The notes beneath the pieces were generated by a model. It ran no database searches and was not told the DNA's origin. It saw nothing but the letters and a program-made list of their open reading frames with translations. Positions 18,563-26,672 of a stretch of DNA of 64,000 nt are shown here, in pieces (position 1 is the stretch's first letter; each line of letters begins with the position of its first letter). Made by a program: the position numbers and the translations under genes. The DNA comes from Bacteroidales bacterium (GTDB lineage: Bacteria; Bacteroidota; Bacteroidia; Bacteroidales; JAIOZK01). Location: contig JAIOZK010000022.1 of NCBI GenBank assembly GCA_021740625.1, positions 1-64,000 on the forward strand, read 5' to 3'.

Positions 18563-18665
18563 CATCGCTTTTGACTACCGGAAAGTTCCCGGCTAAAAAC
18601 TGATGCTATGATCAAAACTTAATATATTGATTGCCAATACTCTTTTCTTCCTCCGGCATCTTTTA

Positions 18666-18673
18666 TATTTTTG
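18666..18673 (+). promoter_or_regulatory. -7 promoter element of the FemAB-like gene
   Basis: TATTTTTG is an exact TAnnTTTG match. A TTG at 18671 that could extend the gene lies inside this element, so the ATG at 18701 is the better start. Confidence 0.5.
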
Positions 18674-18700
18674 CCCACCCAGCAAAAACAGGATGAAAAC

Positions 18701-19825
18701 ATGAAGCTTGACATCAATCCCAAAGAAACTGAAGCGATCAGGCCTGGTCCTATACTACCACAGACAGCTTACTGGGCCAGGCTGAAAGAAAAGCATGGTT
18801 ACAAAACCATTGCATTTGATATTAAGAGCGGTTTGCCGGAGAGGAATTTAACAAAATGGAAATCTCACCATCAATTGTTCGACGACCTCTTGGTTGTGAT
18901 TCGCAGGATCAGCCCGTATAAATCCATAGCCTATGTACCTTACGGCCCTACAACCGAACCAAGGGATGATTTGCGGGGTCCATTGCTGGAGGCTTTGTCT
19001 GAAACAATCCGCCCATTCCTGCCCGATGATTGTATCATGATACGTTATGACCTGCCATGGCAATCCCCATGGATGGAAGATGAAAATACTTATAATGATC
19101 ATGGAAACTGGACCGGTCCTCCCGAACCCCGCATACAGGAAATGCGGATGAACTTCGATACAAGAAACTGGAACCTGCAGAAAGCTCCATCGGATGTTTT
19201 GCCAGCGCATACGATCTTTCTTGACCTGAAGCAGGAGGAGGAAAGCATATTGAAAAAAATGAAATCCAAAACCCGCTATAATATCAGGCTTTCCGGCCGT
19301 AGGGGCGTAAAAGTGAAAAAAGCTGGAATCAATGACCTGCCTGCTTGGTATTCTATTTACCTGGAGACTACCAGGCGCAACGGCATCATACGGGATGAAA
19401 TAAAATATTTTGATGCTGTAATCAACACACAGGCTGCTGAAAGCGCCTCTCCAGCGAGGACCATCCTTTTGATGGCCGAAGATGATAACAGGAAACTTGC
19501 AGGTATGCTGATGACCATTTCCGGAGGCAGGGCAACTTACCTTTATGGTGCTTCAAGTTCAAACAATCGGAATAAAATGGCAACTTACGCATTGCAATGG
19601 AAAGCCATTACTCTTGCCAAGGAAACCGGATGCAAAGAATACGACATGTTTGGTGTGGCAGGTCACCCCCACCCTTCTCATCCCATGTATGGACTGTACA
19701 GATTTAAAAGTGGTTTCGGCGGAGAACTTTTTCACAGACAAGGTTGCTGGGATTATCCTTTCAACCCGGATAAGTACAATCAATACAGAATGGCAGAAAT
19801 GAATCAGGGTGGGTATCATAATTAA
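18701..19825 (+). CDS. FemAB-family aminoacyltransferase-like protein
   Basis: The ~374-residue cytoplasmic protein has two GNAT-like subdomains typical of the FemX/FemAB family, which transfer amino acids from aminoacyl-tRNA to peptidoglycan precursors. Diagnostic segments are KMKSKTRYNIRLSGRRGV, then WYSIYLETTRRNG, the glycine-rich ATYLYGASSSNNR segment, and the C-terminal YGLYRFKSGFGGE. Many Bacteroidota carry such genes without known interpeptide bridges, so the actual acceptor may be another lipid or peptide. It stands alone and is followed by a terminator shared with the cold-shock gene. Confidence 0.72.
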   Translation: MKLDINPKETEAIRPGPILPQTAYWARLKEKHGYKTIAFDIKSGLPERNLTKWKSHHQLFDDLLVVIRRISPYKSIAYVPYGPTTEPRDDLRGPLLEALSETIRPFLPDDCIMIRYDLPWQSPWMEDENTYNDHGNWTGPPEPRIQEMRMNFDTRNWNLQKAPSDVLPAHTIFLDLKQEEESILKKMKSKTRYNIRLSGRRGVKVKKAGINDLPAWYSIYLETTRRNGIIRDEIKYFDAVINTQAAESASPARTILLMAEDDNRKLAGMLMTISGGRATYLYGASSSNNRNKMATYALQWKAITLAKETGCKEYDMFGVAGHPHPSHPMYGLYRFKSGFGGELFHRQGCWDYPFNPDKYNQYRMAEMNQGGYHN

Positions 19826-19840
19826 ATTACGCTATAACAT

Positions 19841-19868
19841 AAAAAAGCCTCCCCGAACGGAGAGGCTT
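19841..19868 (-). terminator. Rho-independent terminator of the cold-shock gene
   Basis: On the minus strand, AAGCCTCTCC and GGGGAGGCTT form a 10-bp stem with a GTTC loop, followed by six T. It may also slow the convergent FemAB-like transcript. Confidence 0.85.
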
Positions 19869-19895
19869 AATTAGGAATAATACTATATCTTAAAT

Positions 19896-20087
19896 CTAAG
19901 CCAATTTAACGTCAACAGCATTTAATCCTTTACGGCCTTCACGAAGTTCAAATGTTACATCATCATCCTGCGTGATCTCGTCAATCAGGCCACTAACATG
20001 TACAAAATACTCTTCCTGAGTATCTGCATCCTTAATGAATCCATAACCTTTTGATTCATTAAAGAATTTTACTTTACCTTGTTTCAT
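19896..20087 (-). CDS. Cold-shock domain protein (CspA family)
   Basis: This 63-residue single-domain OB-fold RNA chaperone has both RNA-binding motifs, KGYGFI (RNP1) and YFVHVS (RNP2). It binds single-stranded RNA and DNA in the cytoplasm. It is monocistronic, with its own promoter element 28 bases upstream and a strong terminator. Confidence 0.93.
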   Translation of the reverse strand: MKQGKVKFFNESKGYGFIKDADTQEEYFVHVSGLIDEITQDDDVTFELREGRKGLNAVDVKLA

Positions 20088-20115
20088 ACTAAAAATAAAA
20101 TTAAAATTGATGCGA

Positions 20116-20123
20116 CAAAAATA
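20116..20123 (-). promoter_or_regulatory. -7 promoter element of the cold-shock gene
   Basis: Minus-strand TATTTTTG matches TAnnTTTG and leaves a leader of roughly 20 bases. Confidence 0.5.
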
Positions 20124-20226
20124 GGAGAAATATTGATACAGACAGGATTTCTTTCAATATTTTAATTGAATTCTCTTCAAAACCAACCGATTTTTACATT
20201 TCCTTGCTATTTACCTGCTTAATTAT

Positions 20227-20234
20227 TAATTTCG
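20227..20234 (+). promoter_or_regulatory. Possible -7 promoter element of norZ
   Basis: TAATTTCG fits seven of eight positions of TAnnTTTG and lies about 55 bases before the norZ ATG. I see no clear FNR-type or NsrR-type palindrome in this spacer. Confidence 0.25.
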
Positions 20235-20288
20235 GCATTTAAGAAAACAATTACCTATTTAATTAAATAAAACCTAAATTTATTGATT

Positions 20289-22550
20289 ATGAAGCGTACA
20301 TACAAAAATCTATGGTTTGGATTCGCGGCTGTCATGGTGATATCATTTGCAGTCCTGATTTATTATGGAACTGAAATATATAAAAAAGCGCCGCCTCTTC
20401 CGGATAAAGTAGTAATTAGTAACGGGAGTAAATTATTTACAGGCGAAGATATCAGAAATGGACAAAATGTTTGGCAATCGATTGGGGGGCATGAACTGGG
20501 TACCATTTGGGGTCATGGTTCTTATGTTGCCCCCGACTGGTCGGCCGACTGGTTACACCGGGAATCCATGTATATTTTAAACACATGGTCTGAGGAAGAA
20601 TACGGTAAAAAGTTCGACAAGATACCCGACGAAGCCAAAGCTGCTTTAAAAGTCAGACTCCAGAAAGATTTGAGAAAGAACACCTATGATCAATCAACTG
20701 GCATAATAACAATATCGCCCATCCGTGCAGAGGCAATACGTCATAACATGGATTATTACGAAAGGCTATTTACAGATGATCCTGAATTTGATCAACTTCG
20801 TAATGATTATGCCATGAAAACCAATACCATCAATGACCCAGAGAGAATGGATCAGATGAACGCATTCTTTTTCTGGGCGTCATGGGCAACTGTAACACAG
20901 CGACCCGGAAAAGAAATCACCTATTCGAATAACTGGCCACCAGAAGAACTTGTTGGCAACAAGCCCACCAGCTCACTCATCCTCTGGACAGGATTCAGTG
21001 TAATCTTGTTGCTGGCCGGTATCGGATTGCTGGCATATTATTATGCCCGCACAAGAGATGATGAATTTGAAGGTATTCCCGAAAGAAATCCCATCATCGG
21101 TAATCAGCCAACACCCTCCATGAAGGCTACCCTCAAATACTTCTGGATAGTAACCGGTTTAATCCTCGTGCAAATACTCATGGGGATCATTACAGCGCAC
21201 TATGGGGTTGAAGGGCAGGCTTTTTATGGAATTCCACTTGCCGAGATCCTTCCCTACTCCGTTTCCAGGACATGGCACGGACAATTGGCGATCTTCTGGA
21301 TCGCAACGTCCTGGCTGGCAACGGGCCTTTATATTGCACCGGCTGTTTCGGGATATGAACCAAAATACCAGAAACTGGGTGTTAATGTACTTTTTGGTGC
21401 CCTGCTTGTCATCGTAGTAGGATCACTGGCCGGACAATGGATGGGTGTAATGCAGAAACTCGGCCTGACAGAGAACTTCTGGTTCGGTCACCAGGGTTAT
21501 GAATATGTCGACCTGGGGAGGTTCTGGCAAATCTTTCTTTTTGCAGGTTTGTTCATCTGGCTGTTTCTCATGGGAAGAGCACTGATGCCGGCATTCAGGA
21601 AAAACAAAGAACACAAGCATCTCCTGCTGATGTTCCTGATCGCATCCATTGCCATCGCTCTGTTTTATGGCGCCGGTCTTATGTGGGGACAACAAACCAA
21701 CCTGGCCATTGCAGAATACTGGAGATGGTGGGTGGTTCACCTCTGGGTAGAAGGCTTCTTCGAAGTCTTTGCAACTGTGGCCATCGCTTTTCTTTTTGTG
21801 CGGCTGGGACTCCTCCGCGCAAATATTGCGACGGCTACGGTTTTATTTTCTACCATCATCTTTCTTTCCGGAGGGATCATTGGAACTTTCCATCACCTGT
21901 ACTTTACAGGTACACCCACAGCAGTGATGGCCCTGGGAGCAACTTTCAGCGCACTGGAGGTCGTCCCCCTGGTGTTGATCGGCTTTGAGGCTTATCACAA
22001 TTTAAAGCTCAGCCGATCCACCGAATGGGTGAAACAGTACAAATGGCCAATCTATTCTTTCATTGCCGTGGCCTTCTGGAACCTGGTGGGCGCAGGAATC
22101 TTCGGATTTCTTATCAATCCTCCCATCGCATTGTATTACATGCAGGGACTGAATACTACGCCTGTTCACGGGCATACGGCACTCTTTGGTGTTTACGGAA
22201 TGCTGGGGATTGGACTGATGCTGTTTACCATGAAAGATATGGAACCCAATAAGATCTGGAAAAACAAGACCATTGGATTTGCCTTCTGGTCGATCAACAT
22301 CGGATTGGCCCTGATGGTATTGCTCAGTGTTCTGCCGGTAGGCCTTGCCCAGACCTGGGTCAGTGTAAAACATGGCTTATGGTATGCACGTTCTGCAGAA
22401 TTCCTGCAGGATCCAACACTGGACTTCTTCCGCTGGCTGAGAGTCATTGGAGATACCCTTTTCGCCATTGGCGCAATTGCACTGGCCTGGTTCATTTTCG
22501 GATTGAAAGGAGGATGGTCGGTGAAACGAATCGAAGAATCCAGAGAATAA
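20289..22550 (+). CDS. norZ: Quinol-dependent nitric oxide reductase (qNOR)
   Basis: This single-subunit respiratory enzyme of the inner membrane reduces two NO to N2O with electrons from quinol. The N-terminal extension (one TM plus a periplasmic domain with GGHELGTIWGHGSYVAPDW) is the fused NorC-like part without a haem c site. The C-terminal ~12-TM haem-copper core has the expected ligands: SRTWHGQLAIFW (haem b), VVHLWVEGFFEVFA (FeB His plus glutamates), GTFHHLYFTG (two FeB His) and TPVHGHTALFGVYG (haem ligands). At 753 residues it is full length. The start is the ATG at 20289; a TTG two codons earlier is less likely. No other denitrification gene is nearby, which suggests NO detoxification or partial denitrification. 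Confidence 0.93.
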   Translation: MKRTYKNLWFGFAAVMVISFAVLIYYGTEIYKKAPPLPDKVVISNGSKLFTGEDIRNGQNVWQSIGGHELGTIWGHGSYVAPDWSADWLHRESMYILNTWSEEEYGKKFDKIPDEAKAALKVRLQKDLRKNTYDQSTGIITISPIRAEAIRHNMDYYERLFTDDPEFDQLRNDYAMKTNTINDPERMDQMNAFFFWASWATVTQRPGKEITYSNNWPPEELVGNKPTSSLILWTGFSVILLLAGIGLLAYYYARTRDDEFEGIPERNPIIGNQPTPSMKATLKYFWIVTGLILVQILMGIITAHYGVEGQAFYGIPLAEILPYSVSRTWHGQLAIFWIATSWLATGLYIAPAVSGYEPKYQKLGVNVLFGALLVIVVGSLAGQWMGVMQKLGLTENFWFGHQGYEYVDLGRFWQIFLFAGLFIWLFLMGRALMPAFRKNKEHKHLLLMFLIASIAIALFYGAGLMWGQQTNLAIAEYWRWWVVHLWVEGFFEVFATVAIAFLFVRLGLLRANIATATVLFSTIIFLSGGIIGTFHHLYFTGTPTAVMALGATFSALEVVPLVLIGFEAYHNLKLSRSTEWVKQYKWPIYSFIAVAFWNLVGAGIFGFLINPPIALYYMQGLNTTPVHGHTALFGVYGMLGIGLMLFTMKDMEPNKIWKNKTIGFAFWSINIGLALMVLLSVLPVGLAQTWVSVKHGLWYARSAEFLQDPTLDFFRWLRVIGDTLFAIGAIALAWFIFGLKGGWSVKRIEESRE

Positions 22551-22640
22551 AGGACAAGCTTTTTAAACAGCCTCATTTTTTTGCCTGCATGTATGATTCT
22601 GTGATTGAAGATCAGGAATTAAGCATGGAATATAGAGAAT

Positions 22641-23798
22641 TCAGGCGGTCCTGAATTTCGCCTGATCTGCTTTCAGCATCAGGTTGCGAACGGGACGGAA
22701 CTCGCGGCGGATCACTTCCCATTTGTCAGGATATCTTGCAAATAAATTGAGGATCTTGGTTTTATGTTTCTTCAGTGCATCGGTAATTGCCGGAGCAGAA
22801 ATTGGTGTTGGGCAGGCTTCACCAACATTACCCGAAGTGAGGGATTGCCGCTTTCCCAAGACAGTCCTTGCTGCATTTTCGAGCTTGTCTAGCAACAAGA
22901 TGGTTTTCCTGTATTTTTCCATTCTGCCATTGCCAGATTCCTGCTCAACCGTTTCTGTATCATAGGATTCAAGATTGATATGATGATCTTTGATTAGAAT
23001 CTCATCATCTCCGTGGCCCATATACATATTTTCAGCAAATACCACTGAATTCCTGATAATTGGATATAGATACTTAATGTTACCCTTGAAGGTTCTGACC
23101 TTATTCCTGGCCTCGTCATTCAAAAGATATTCCCGCCCATTTTCCTGTGAGAAATCCTTTAGATATTCCAGGCATAAATTAACCAGACTCTCCCCATAAT
23201 CAGAACGTGTGCGTTGTAATTCCTTTTGCAAGTGCTCCATCTCCCCCATCAGAGCATTGGTATGGGTTTTAATATTTTGCAGGATCCCACGGTTCTGCTT
23301 ATTTTGCTGGATTTGCGCCTGGAAGGAATTATAGAGTAATGTGGCTATAATTTGCTTATTATCTGTACTCAGCGCTTTATCAGCATGACTTAAACCAAAG
23401 CTGCCAAAATTTTTGTTAAAATAAATAAACAACAGATCATTGAGTTCATCACTTTCATTCTTAAACCGCAGCAACAACACAACATTGTCCAGTTCACTAA
23501 AAATACTGGTTTCACGTTTGCTTTTCTTTTCAAGCAGAAATGGCAGGTCATCCCTGTTGTACCAGTTAAAACGTGTTTTATTAATCCTGAAGCTGCCGAT
23601 GACATCCCTGCTTTCCTCCAGGTTCAGGGACTCAATTCTACGCTCATTTCCTGAATTACTCAACATTTTAGCTTTCAGCATATCCGCATGATCATCGAAA
23701 TAAACAGCAATCATCCGCTCAATGCCTGGCAACAATTGATGGGCATGGAGAATAAATGACTCCAGATTGTTTTCGCTGAAAGTAAACTTCCTGATCAT
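22641..23798 (-). CDS. Conserved protein of unknown function, possible regulator
   Basis: The ~385-residue soluble protein has no signal peptide. The N-terminal ~170 residues alternate strands and helices in a GAF-like pattern (ERMIAVYFDDHADM, DNVVLLLRFKNESDELNDLLFIYFN). A glutamine/lysine-rich coiled-coil stretch follows (HLQKELQRTRSDYG). The C-terminus is helical and basic (ITDALKKHKTKILNLFARYPDKW), reminiscent of a small DNA-binding helical domain. The start MIRKFTFSENN follows an exact -7 element; a 21-residue longer frame would start inside it. It is convergent with norZ and divergent from a small gene across a phased TTAAG array. The function is unknown. Confidence 0.6.
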   Translation of the reverse strand: MIRKFTFSENNLESFILHAHQLLPGIERMIAVYFDDHADMLKAKMLSNSGNERRIESLNLEESRDVIGSFRINKTRFNWYNRDDLPFLLEKKSKRETSIFSELDNVVLLLRFKNESDELNDLLFIYFNKNFGSFGLSHADKALSTDNKQIIATLLYNSFQAQIQQNKQNRGILQNIKTHTNALMGEMEHLQKELQRTRSDYGESLVNLCLEYLKDFSQENGREYLLNDEARNKVRTFKGNIKYLYPIIRNSVVFAENMYMGHGDDEILIKDHHINLESYDTETVEQESGNGRMEKYRKTILLLDKLENAARTVLGKRQSLTSGNVGEACPTPISAPAITDALKKHKTKILNLFARYPDKWEVIRREFRPVRNLMLKADQAKFRTA

Positions 23799-23811
23799 CG
23801 ATTGCAACTTG

Positions 23812-23943
23812 TTTAAGCAAATATAAGCAATATTTAAGTCATTCAAAACATAATTAAGCAATTATTTAAGCAGCAAAAACCCCATTAAGGTAATTCAGTT
23901 AAGTGACTTAAGTACTGAATTCAGTTAAATTTATTCGCTTAAA
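23812..23943. repeat. Phased array of TTAAG(C/T) motifs
   Basis: TTAAG-type words occur at 23813, 23834, 23854, 23866, 23885, 23899 and 23908. There is a TAAGCA at 23824 and related TTAAA/CTTAAAT words to 23943. Another TTAAG lies at 24031, just before the divergent gene. Successive intervals are mostly near 10, 20 or multiples of a helical turn. The array covers the promoter of the minus-strand gene and fills the divergent spacer, suggesting a multi-site operator or curved DNA. Confidence 0.55.
23818..23825 (-). promoter_or_regulatory. -7 promoter element of the unknown regulator-like gene
   Basis: Minus-strand TATATTTG is an exact TAnnTTTG match, 20 bases upstream of the ATG at 23798, and is embedded in the TTAAG array. 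Confidence 0.55.
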
Positions 23944-24038
23944 TATCTTGTTATATGATACTTACAGCAATAATATTGCACTCAAACCTTTGACATAAAT
24001 TCAATTTCGGATAGAATACCTAAAAAGATATTTAAGTT

Positions 24039-24299
24039 ATGAGAAAGGATTCAAAAGATCATCAAAGTGATGCCCTGGATAGATATCCCGGCGTCAGGGC
24101 ATTGCGCGCTAAAAACAGATTAAAAACCAATTATTTTATTGGAGACAATCAGGATTCTGAGATAAAGCACATCCAAGAAAAACTATCCAGGTACAGGCAG
24201 AATAGACTTAAAAACTGGATTCACAATAAGTTCGACAATCTGGTGGATGAAGCCATTGATTTTTTCAACCGGGGAGAATATGTCAAAGATAAGGCGTGA
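24039..24299 (+). CDS. Small hypothetical basic protein
   Basis: This frame encodes 86 residues rich in lysine, arginine and asparagine, with predicted helices (KHIQEKLSRYRQNRLKNWIHNKF and LVDEAIDFFNRG). There is no signal peptide or known motif. It is divergently transcribed from the regulator-like gene and shares the TTAAG-rich spacer, which ends directly at its start codon. It could be a small nucleic-acid-binding protein, but nothing proves that. Confidence 0.5.
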   Translation: MRKDSKDHQSDALDRYPGVRALRAKNRLKTNYFIGDNQDSEIKHIQEKLSRYRQNRLKNWIHNKFDNLVDEAIDFFNRGEYVKDKA

Positions 24300-24302
24300 A
24301 AC

Positions 24303-24350
24303 AAGAAACAAAAACTGCCCAACAATTCTTTTAAGAACTGTCAGGCAGTT
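24303..24350 (-). terminator. Rho-independent terminator
   Basis: Minus-strand AACTGCC and GGCAGTT (7 bp), with an inner AGTTCTT/AAGAATT stem, are followed by TTTTTGTTTC. It terminates the minus-strand gene at 24375-24953. Confidence 0.7.
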
Positions 24351-24374
24351 GCTGCAACCCAATTCAATCTGCCA

Positions 24375-24953
24375 TTATCTTCTTTCGCTTTTCGTATCCT
24401 TTTTGGGGGCTTTTCCTTTATCATCCTTCATTATGTCTAATTCAGGAGCTTGCTTGCCGCCCCTCCCCGACATCAATTGCATCGGGTTTTGGTTGGTATT
24501 CCAGGTTTCTATCCTGATTTTCAAGGATCCATCCTTGCCTTTTTCCCATACGGTTAAATAATTCCCATAATCGTTGATCGATTGCTGCATACCGGGCATT
24601 GTCAGTTGCAGGTTGTATTTCCCGATCTCGATGATCATATTACCGGCGCCGAATACTTCCAGTGTTTCTGTATTGAAAGAATTGAATTTCATCCCCTGTT
24701 CCATCATTGCCTGGTTTTCTTTCTTGACGGCATCGATCCCGCGCATCATAGGCGACCAGTTGGGCATAGATATGACATCATCGTCATAATATTCCAATCC
24801 CTTGTTCATATCCCCGGCAACAACGGCTTCATTTAGTTCATTGTTAATCTTTTCAATCTCAGCTTTGATCTTTCCAAGATTCTGTGAATTCGCAGAAAAG
24901 GCAAAAACAAAAACGATCAACATTGATAACAAACTTATTTTTATTGATTTCAT
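24375..24953 (-). CDS. Secreted SnoaL/DUF4440-like NTF2-fold protein
   Basis: The ~192-residue protein has a signal peptide (cleavage near SANSQ). Its single domain resembles DUF4440/SnoaL-like NTF2 folds: an N-terminal helix pair (INNELNEAVVAGDMNKGLEYYDDDVISMPN), GIDAVKKENQAMME, then strands IIEIGKYNL and YLTVWEKGKDGSLKIRIETWN. The C-terminus is a charged low-complexity tail. Such proteins bind small ligands or have minor enzymatic roles, and no active site can be assigned. The start MKSIKIS was chosen over an upstream in-frame codon because it begins the signal peptide. Confidence 0.65.
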   Translation of the reverse strand: MKSIKISLLSMLIVFVFAFSANSQNLGKIKAEIEKINNELNEAVVAGDMNKGLEYYDDDVISMPNWSPMMRGIDAVKKENQAMMEQGMKFNSFNTETLEVFGAGNMIIEIGKYNLQLTMPGMQQSINDYGNYLTVWEKGKDGSLKIRIETWNTNQNPMQLMSGRGGKQAPELDIMKDDKGKAPKKDTKSERR

Positions 24954-25284
24954 AATATTTAGGTTTTGGTTAGTCAAACAAAATAACTATAAAAACAAAT
25001 TGAACAAGTTAAAATTATGTTAAAAGTTCATAAAGTAAAACAGAAACAAAGCGATGAAGGTTGCCCGGTGTTCATAATCTGTTATGAAGTCTGCAGCATG
25101 ATCAAACAGATCATCCCAATTTGGTCTTGATTTTATTGACTGACCAACTGAATCCAGGCTGGGTGTTAGCGATCATACAGCTTTTTCGATGAATAGAATC
25201 GATAAAGGCAGAGAGGCAAAAGACTTCCTATACCTTTACATTATTACCTTATACCCTTTAAACGTTAAACCAAATCGTGCAAAC
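24954..25284. other. Intergenic stretch without a recognisable gene
   Basis: These 331 bases separate two minus-strand genes. I find no good reading frame, RNA gene or strong hairpin here. The first part is AT-rich and probably holds the promoter of the DUF4440-like gene. Confidence 0.5.
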
Positions 25285-25923
25285 TTACTTCAACTGCTCC
25301 TGAAAAACCTTACGGAACTTTTTCATCTTGGGACCAATCACAAACTGGCAATAACCTTCATAAGGATTTTTTTCAAAATAATCCTGGTGGTGTTCTTCGG
25401 CAGGATAGAATTTATCCAGCGGGACTATTTCGGTTACAATGGGATTATCCCAGGCACCCGATTCATCAAGTTCTTTTTTAATCCTCTCGGCGATTTGTTT
25501 TTGGTTCTCACTGGTATAAAAGATAACCGACCTGTACTGGGTGCCCACATCAGCCCCCTGCCGGTTGAGCGTTGTTGGATTGTGCGTTTTCCAGAAAATT
25601 TCAAGCAATTCTTCGAAGCCAACTTCCTCAGGATCGTAAAGTACCCTGACAACCTCGGCATGACCCGTCGCCCCCGAACACACTTCCCTGTATGTAGGAT
25701 TTGAGACCTCCCCGCCAGCATAACCGGATTCTGCCTTTTTTACACCCTTCACCTCTTCAAAAATTGCTTCCGTGCACCAGAAGCAACCTGAACCGAAAAC
25801 CGCTGTATCTAATTTTTCCATATCCTTTTTTTTACTCATTATTTTTTCTTTATTCTGTGAGATTCCCATGCAGGAACTGAACAGGATAACACCAACAATC
25901 AAAATATGTTTACTTATCTTCAT
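25285..25923 (-). CDS. msrA: Peptide methionine sulfoxide reductase MsrA (exported lipoprotein form)
   Basis: MsrA reduces the S-epimer of methionine sulfoxide in proteins. The catalytic Cys47 is in GSGCFWC, and GYAGG, GHAEVV and the THNPTTLNRQGADVGTQYRS block are all canonical. A C-terminal cysteine (EGYCQF) can serve as a resolving residue. Unlike cytoplasmic MsrA, it starts with a lipoprotein signal (ILFSSC, Cys18), so it should act in the periplasm. The 212 residues are full length. With OxyR, Dps and Prx it adds to the window's oxidative-stress content, but it is a separate unit. Confidence 0.92.
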   Translation of the reverse strand: MKISKHILIVGVILFSSCMGISQNKEKIMSKKKDMEKLDTAVFGSGCFWCTEAIFEEVKGVKKAESGYAGGEVSNPTYREVCSGATGHAEVVRVLYDPEEVGFEELLEIFWKTHNPTTLNRQGADVGTQYRSVIFYTSENQKQIAERIKKELDESGAWDNPIVTEIVPLDKFYPAEEHHQDYFEKNPYEGYCQFVIGPKMKKFRKVFQEQLK

Positions 25924-26108
25924 TATTATTAAATCTTATCATGCAAACGAAAAGATTTACCCCTTGCGTATTCATTATGAAATATTTAACATATATCAAG
26001 ATGCGGCAGGATTTCATCTGCAGAATTAGGGTATTCATCGAAAAAGTTTTAAAATTCAATAGCAGTATTCTTTCTTTGTTAGCGAAATTGATAACTTTAA
26101 AACTGAAA

Positions 26109-26672
26109 ATGATGAAAACACAAAAGATCTTATTCGCAATTGCAGCTTTCATGCTGATCATCAGTGGATGTATTCCCTCTTTACATCCCCTCTATACCGA
26201 GGGTGACCTTCTTTTTGACAAAGAATTGCTGGGTACCTGGAAAAATGGAGATGAAACATGGGTTTTTACTGCGGAAGACGAAAACACCTACCACCTGAAA
26301 ATCCTTAACCAGGAAGATACTACGAACCTTTTTGTTCACATGATTGAGCTGGGAGGCTTTCGCTTCCTGGATTTCTACCCTGCCGACAATGACCATGTGG
26401 ACATACCCGATAACCTGATCATGAACTTGCTACCGGTTCATACCTTTGCCAGATTCCAATACGATAAAAAGAATTTTGAAGTCGGCTATTTCGATCCCGA
26501 ATGGCTGCAAAAGCTCTTTGAACAAAATCGTATCAGGATCAGGCATGAAGTAGTGGAAGACGGAAATATCGTATTAACCGCCCCAACGGAAGAACTGCAA
26601 AAATTCGTGGCAAAATATGCTGATGACAAAAATGCCTATACCGGTTCTGACCAATACACCAAAGTGTTATGA
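26109..26672 (+). CDS. Lipoprotein of unknown function upstream of a LytS/LytTR pair
   Basis: The ~187-residue protein has a lipobox (LIISGC) followed by PSLHPLYTEGDLLFDKELLGTW, a segment seen in many small Bacteroidota lipoproteins. The rest is beta-rich with no catalytic motif. The start is the first of two adjacent ATGs after the AT-rich leader; a 56-residue longer frame has no signal peptide. Its stop overlaps the histidine kinase ATG (ATGA), so the three genes are one operon and this protein may be a sensory partner or target of the system. Confidence 0.7.
   Translation: MMKTQKILFAIAAFMLIISGCIPSLHPLYTEGDLLFDKELLGTWKNGDETWVFTAEDENTYHLKILNQEDTTNLFVHMIELGGFRFLDFYPADNDHVDIPDNLIMNLLPVHTFARFQYDKKNFEVGYFDPEWLQKLFEQNRIRIRHEVVEDGNIVLTAPTEELQKFVAKYADDKNAYTGSDQYTKVL

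Noticed and set aside
25189-25704. 171-codon plus-strand frame
   Set aside because: It lies mostly antisense to msrA, which has complete catalytic motifs. It has no domain signal.
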